A DNA stretch of 64,000 nucleotides. Origin: Rhodovarius crocodyli. GTDB taxonomy: Bacteria; Pseudomonadota; Alphaproteobacteria; Acetobacterales; Acetobacteraceae. The stretch is taken from contig NZ_SACL01000001.1 of the NCBI RefSeq assembly GCF_004005855.1, forward strand, positions 744,001 to 808,000. The letters run 5' to 3'. Position numbers and translations under genes: made by a program. Below the pieces are notes generated by a model. The model was not told where the DNA came from, searched no databases, and saw nothing but the letters and a program-made list of their open reading frames with translations. Below are positions 60,679-64,000 of the stretch, piece after piece. The first letter of the stretch is position 1; each line of letters starts with the position of its first letter.

Positions 60679-63230
60679 CACGCTGGCTCCGGCTGGCGGG
60701 CAACTGCAATTAGTGAAGCGATCTCCGGCCTGCAACTGCCGCAGCCGGTTCCTGCATGGGTTGTTTCGCCGACGGCCGCGACCGAGCAGCAGCCGCCCTC
60801 GATCGCCGCCTCGATGGTGGCGCGGGAAACCCCGTTGCAGACACAGATGGTGGGCGACGGCGCGGGGCCGGAGGCGGGGGCGCCGGCCAGGATGGTACGC
60901 CGCGCGGCGCTGCCGATCGCGGTCTCGGCGAACAGACCGGCCAGCCACTCACGCGGGGGCAGCAGGTGGTCGGGCGCGATGAACACCACGGCCAGCAGAC
61001 GGCCGTCCTTCAGCGCGGCGGCGCGGAAATGCCCGCCCGCCGCGTCCTCCAGCACCACCCAGGCGGCGTCCGGCAGCGCACAGGCGTCGCGCAGCGCGGC
61101 GAAGCGCTGGGCGGGGGCATCGCCGCCCGCCAGCTCATGCCGCCACACGCCGCCCTCCAGCGGCACCACCGCCTGCCAGGCGGCATGCAGCGAAAGCTGG
61201 CGGCGCGCCAGCACGAAGCCCTGCCAGCGGATCGGGAAGGGTTCCACCGCGACCGGGCTGTGCTTCAGCTCGGGCTGGCCGCTGACGGGGTCCACCGCCG
61301 GGTTCACGGCGCTGTTGATGCGCGCACCCTGGGCGAAGGCCTCGGTCCAGTGCATCGGCGCGAACACCTCGCCCTGGCGCTGGCCGGCATCGTGGCGCAG
61401 GCGCAGCACCGCCTGGCCGTGGCTGCCCTCGACGCGCACCAGCGCGCCGTCGGGGGCGACCGCATCGGCCGGGTGCATGGCCAGGAAGGGCTCCGGCACA
61501 TGGGCCATCAGGCGCGGCACCTGGCCGGTGCGCGTCATGGTGTGCCACTGGTCGCGCAGGCGACCGGTGTTGAGGATGAAGGGCAGATCCCCACCCGGCG
61601 CGTTCACCGGGGCGCGGAAGGCGGTCGGCACGAAGCGCGCGGCGGGGGCGAGGCGCCCGCCCAGCTCGCCGCGCCGGGCCACCGGCCAGCGCGTGGGCTC
61701 CATCGCGTCGTATTCGGCGTCCGTCAGGTCAGCGAGGCCCGAGATGTCGAACACCCGGTTCGCCGGCCGCGCGAGGCCGGTCAGCGCCGCGTGCTCACGG
61801 AAGATCGCGGCCGGGTTCTTCCAGGCGAAGTGCCGCCCCCAGCCCAGGCGGGCGGCCACCTGGCTGACGATCCACCAATCCTGGCGTGCCTCGCCGGGGG
61901 CGGGCAGGAAGCGGCGCTGGCGGCTCATCACGCGCTCGCTGTTGGTCACCGTGCCGTCCTTCTCGCCCCAGCCCAGGGCGGGCAGGCGGATGCGCGCGAG
62001 GGCCAGCGTGTCACTGTCGGCCACGCAGTCGCTGACGGCCAGCATGGGCACGCACTTCAGCGCCTGGCGCACCGTGTCGCCGGCCGGCATGGAGACGGCG
62101 GGGTTGGTCGCCATCACCCACAGCGCGCCGATGCGGCCTTCGGCGGCGGCGTTGAACAGGTCCACCGCCTTCAGCCCGGCGCGCGGGGCCAGGCGCGGGG
62201 CCTGCCAGTAGTCGCGCAGCGCCTCGAACTCACCCGGGCGGTCCCATTCCAGATGCCCAGCCAGCATGTTGGCCAGCGCGCCGACCTCACGCCCGCCCAT
62301 GGCATTGGGCTGGCCGGTCACGCTGAACGGGCCGCCGCCCGGCAGGCCCAGGCTGCCATGGGCCACATGCGCGTTGATGATGGCATTGGCCTTGTCCGCC
62401 CCGGCCGAGGACTGGTTGGCCCCCTGGCTGAACAGCGTGACGGTGCGCGGGGTGGCCGCGAACCAGGCGTAGAAGGTGGCCAGCGCCTGGGCCGAAAGCC
62501 CGGTCAGCGCCGGCACATCCAACCCGCGCGCGGGCTCCAGCGCGGCTTCAGGCACCGGGAAGCCCGCGCTGTGCAGATGCGCCAGCAGGCCCAGATACAG
62601 CGCCACGTCGCTGCCCGGGCGCAGGGCCAGATGCAGGTCCGCGCCCTCGCAGGTCGCGGTGCGGCGCGGGTCGATGACGACGATGCGCTTGCCCGCCGCG
62701 CGCGCGGCCTGGATGCGCTGGAACAGCACGGGGTGGCACCAGGCGGTGTTGCTGCCCAGCAGCACCAGCAGGTCCGCCTGCTCCAGGTCATCATAGATGC
62801 CGGGCACCAGGTCCTCGCCGAAGGCACGGCGATGGCCGGCCACGGCGCTGGCCATGCACAGGCGGGAATTGCTGTCGATGTTGGCGGTGCCGAGGAAGCC
62901 CTTCGCGAACTTGTTGGCCGCGTAATAGTCCTCGGTCAGCAGCTGGCCCGAGACGTACAGCGCCACGCCGTCCGGCCCATGCTCGTTCAGCGCGGTGCGG
63001 AAGCCCTCGGCCATCGCGTCCAGGGCGGCATCCCAGCTGGCGCGCTTGCCGTCCACTTCAGGGAACAGCAGGCGGTTCGGGTGGTTCAGCGTCTCACCCA
63101 GGGCGGTGCCCTTGCTGCACAGCCGGCCGCGATTGGCCGGGTGGGCGGTGTCGCCCTTCACCGGGGCGCCGGGGGTGGCGAGCACCCCGCAACCCACGCC
63201 GCAATAGGGGCAGGTGGTGCGCGTGGTCAT
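60678..63230 (-). CDS. nasA: Assimilatory nitrate reductase, catalytic subunit
   Basis: 850 residues. N-terminal [4Fe-4S] motif CPYCGVGCGV with further Cys (GRLCSK), then the molybdopterin guanine dinucleotide domains, with LGSNTAWCHPVLFQRI and SQGANQSSAGADKANAI. A BFD-like [2Fe-2S] domain is fused at the C-terminus (ICVCNGVSRATI plus GCGSCRPEI). It reduces nitrate to nitrite in the cytoplasm. ATG 63230 is chosen; the upstream frame is shadow sequence. Overlaps the FAD oxidoreductase by 4 nt. Confidence 0.95.
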   Translation of the reverse strand: MTTRTTCPYCGVGCGVLATPGAPVKGDTAHPANRGRLCSKGTALGETLNHPNRLLFPEVDGKRASWDAALDAMAEGFRTALNEHGPDGVALYVSGQLLTEDYYAANKFAKGFLGTANIDSNSRLCMASAVAGHRRAFGEDLVPGIYDDLEQADLLVLLGSNTAWCHPVLFQRIQAARAAGKRIVVIDPRRTATCEGADLHLALRPGSDVALYLGLLAHLHSAGFPVPEAALEPARGLDVPALTGLSAQALATFYAWFAATPRTVTLFSQGANQSSAGADKANAIINAHVAHGSLGLPGGGPFSVTGQPNAMGGREVGALANMLAGHLEWDRPGEFEALRDYWQAPRLAPRAGLKAVDLFNAAAEGRIGALWVMATNPAVSMPAGDTVRQALKCVPMLAVSDCVADSDTLALARIRLPALGWGEKDGTVTNSERVMSRQRRFLPAPGEARQDWWIVSQVAARLGWGRHFAWKNPAAIFREHAALTGLARPANRVFDISGLADLTDAEYDAMEPTRWPVARRGELGGRLAPAARFVPTAFRAPVNAPGGDLPFILNTGRLRDQWHTMTRTGQVPRLMAHVPEPFLAMHPADAVAPDGALVRVEGSHGQAVLRLRHDAGQRQGEVFAPMHWTEAFAQGARINSAVNPAVDPVSGQPELKHSPVAVEPFPIRWQGFVLARRQLSLHAAWQAVVPLEGGVWRHELAGGDAPAQRFAALRDACALPDAAWVVLEDAAGGHFRAAALKDGRLLAVVFIAPDHLLPPREWLAGLFAETAIGSAARRTILAGAPASGPAPSPTICVCNGVSRATIEAAIEGGCCSVAAVGETTHAGTGCGSCRPEIASLIAVARQPEPA

Positions 63231-64000
63231 GCCGCATCCTTCAGATAGGCCTGGCCGAAGGCGAGGAGCTGGCGCTGCGCGCCCACATCGGCCCGACGCT
63301 TGATGAGGTCCATGTAGAAACCCGCATCGGCGGTGTCGCCATACAGCACGGCGCCCACCAGCCTGCCGTCGCGCAGCGACAGGCGGCGGTAGCAATCCTC
63401 CTGCTCATCCAGCAGGGTCAGGGTCTCGGTGTCCGCCGCGTCGATCTCGCCGGCGGACCACACGGCGGTGCCCGAGATCTTCAGCGCGGCGGAATCCGGG
63501 CGGGGCGCCCAGCGGGCGAGATCGCCGGCCAGGGCGTGGATCGCGGCCTCGGCCTGTTCCAGCGCGGGGGCGACGAGGCCCACGCACACGCCCTCCACCT
63601 CGGCGCATTCGCCTATGGCCTGGATGGCGGGGTCGGAACTGCGCAGCGCCGCGTCGGTGCGGATGCCCTGCCCCACATCAAGGCCGCAATCGGCCGCGAG
63701 CGCGGTGTTGGGGCGGATGCCCACCGCCATTACGACCAGCTCGGCCGGCAGCACGCGCCCATCGGCCAGGCGCACGCCGGTGGCGCGTTCCGTGCCCTCG
63801 ATGGCCATGGTGGCGGCGGGCATGACGAAGCGGATGCCGCGCCTTTCCATGCGCCCGCCCAGCAGGCCGCCGGCAAAGGCGTCGATCTGGCGGTTCATCG
63901 GCCAGGCGGTGCCGTGCACGACGGTGACGCGCATGCCCCGATGCGCCAGGCCCGCCGCGGCCTCCAGGCCCAGCAGCCCGCCGCCGATGACGACGGCGCG
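63227..64000 (-). CDS. NAD(P)/FAD-dependent oxidoreductase, nitrate assimilation (5' end cut off)
   Basis: The last 257 residues only; the start is beyond the window edge. The visible part begins with the NAD-binding motif VVIGGGLLGLEAAAG and includes a MAVGIRPNTALA motif and the FAD Asp motif IQAIGECAE. It resembles the N-terminal flavin half of NirB and the NasB/NasC electron donor. It ends cleanly before nasA with a 4-nt overlap, so it is probably the electron-transfer subunit rather than a full NirB. Confidence 0.85.
   Translation of the reverse strand, partial: RAVVIGGGLLGLEAAAGLAHRGMRVTVVHGTAWPMNRQIDAFAGGLLGGRMERRGIRFVMPAATMAIEGTERATGVRLADGRVLPAELVVMAVGIRPNTALAADCGLDVGQGIRTDAALRSSDPAIQAIGECAEVEGVCVGLVAPALEQAEAAIHALAGDLARWAPRPDSAALKISGTAVWSAGEIDAADTETLTLLDEQEDCYRRLSLRDGRLVGAVLYGDTADAGFYMDLIKRRADVGAQRQLLAFGQAYLKDAA

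Noticed and set aside
60756-63248. 830-codon plus-strand open frame antisense to nasA
   Set aside because: Shadow frame. nasA carries all catalytic motifs on the minus strand.

Overview
The window is 64 kb of high-GC chromosome packed with genes on both strands. It looks like an alphaproteobacterium of the Acetobacteraceae (Roseomonas-like). The reasons are the fused shikimate kinase/3-dehydroquinate synthase, an EipB-type envelope protein, several tripartite-tricarboxylate-transporter (TTT) type periplasmic binding proteins, DUF1127 and DUF4139 proteins, and strong third-position GC bias. This placement is inference from gene content; there is no rRNA. I see no tRNA or rRNA gene, IS element, prophage or CRISPR array. 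No stretch longer than 300 bases lacks a gene.

Layout. 0-4.6 kb: SGNH hydrolase and OpgC-type acyltransferase, a DUF4139 exported protein, and the NfuA Fe-S carrier. 4.8-11.5 kb: metK, trmB, sucA-sucB and a small charged protein. 11.6-17.9 kb: a stand-alone methyltransferase-like gene, then a tightly overlapped minus-strand operon (EipB, RibD-type reductase, BchC-like dehydrogenase, divergent 6-pyruvoyl-tetrahydropterin-synthase-like protein, GT4 glycosyltransferase, methyltransferase), then two small stand-alone enzymes. 17.9-24.6 kb: glyQ-glyS, pyruvate phosphate dikinase and a sugar-nucleotide epimerase. 24.6-31.7 kb: a PepSY protein, a small membrane protein, a PAS-EAL phosphodiesterase, an omega-aminotransferase, lutB/lutC with a small ORF between them, and uppP.

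31.8-45.1 kb is a catabolic, accessory-looking stretch. It holds an acyl-CoA synthetase and enoyl-CoA hydratase with an IclR regulator, a divergent TTT binding protein plus hydantoinase A/B operon, a PHB-depolymerase-like lipoprotein, another TTT binding protein, a GntR regulator, an enamidase-like amidohydrolase, a DUF1185 protein and an internally duplicated EthD-like protein. 45.1-53.4 kb is a chemosensory operon (CheA, receiver, CheB, tandem-CheW, CheR) fused in order to an RsbV/RsbW-like partner-switch pair and headed by aroKB. 53.4-59.3 kb: a LysR regulator, DUF1127, an MHS-type transporter with an inserted periplasmic domain, a glycosyltransferase, a methyltransferase and a diiron-type hydrolase. 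59.3-64 kb: nitrate assimilation (cysG, nasA, and an FAD oxidoreductase cut by the window edge).

The best candidates for undescribed biology are three. First is the six-cistron operon at 12.26-17.08 kb, whose pterin-synthase homologue has lost the catalytic Cys, a zinc His and the catalytic His. Second is the chemosensory/partner-switch operon at 45.1-51.7 kb. Third is the GntR/enamidase-like/DUF1185/EthD-like gene set at 41.8-45.1 kb. At the DNA level, a structured AT-rich repeat sits at two convergent gene ends (31.7 and 42.5 kb), and a perfect 12-bp palindrome is shared by the lutB and gntR upstream regions.
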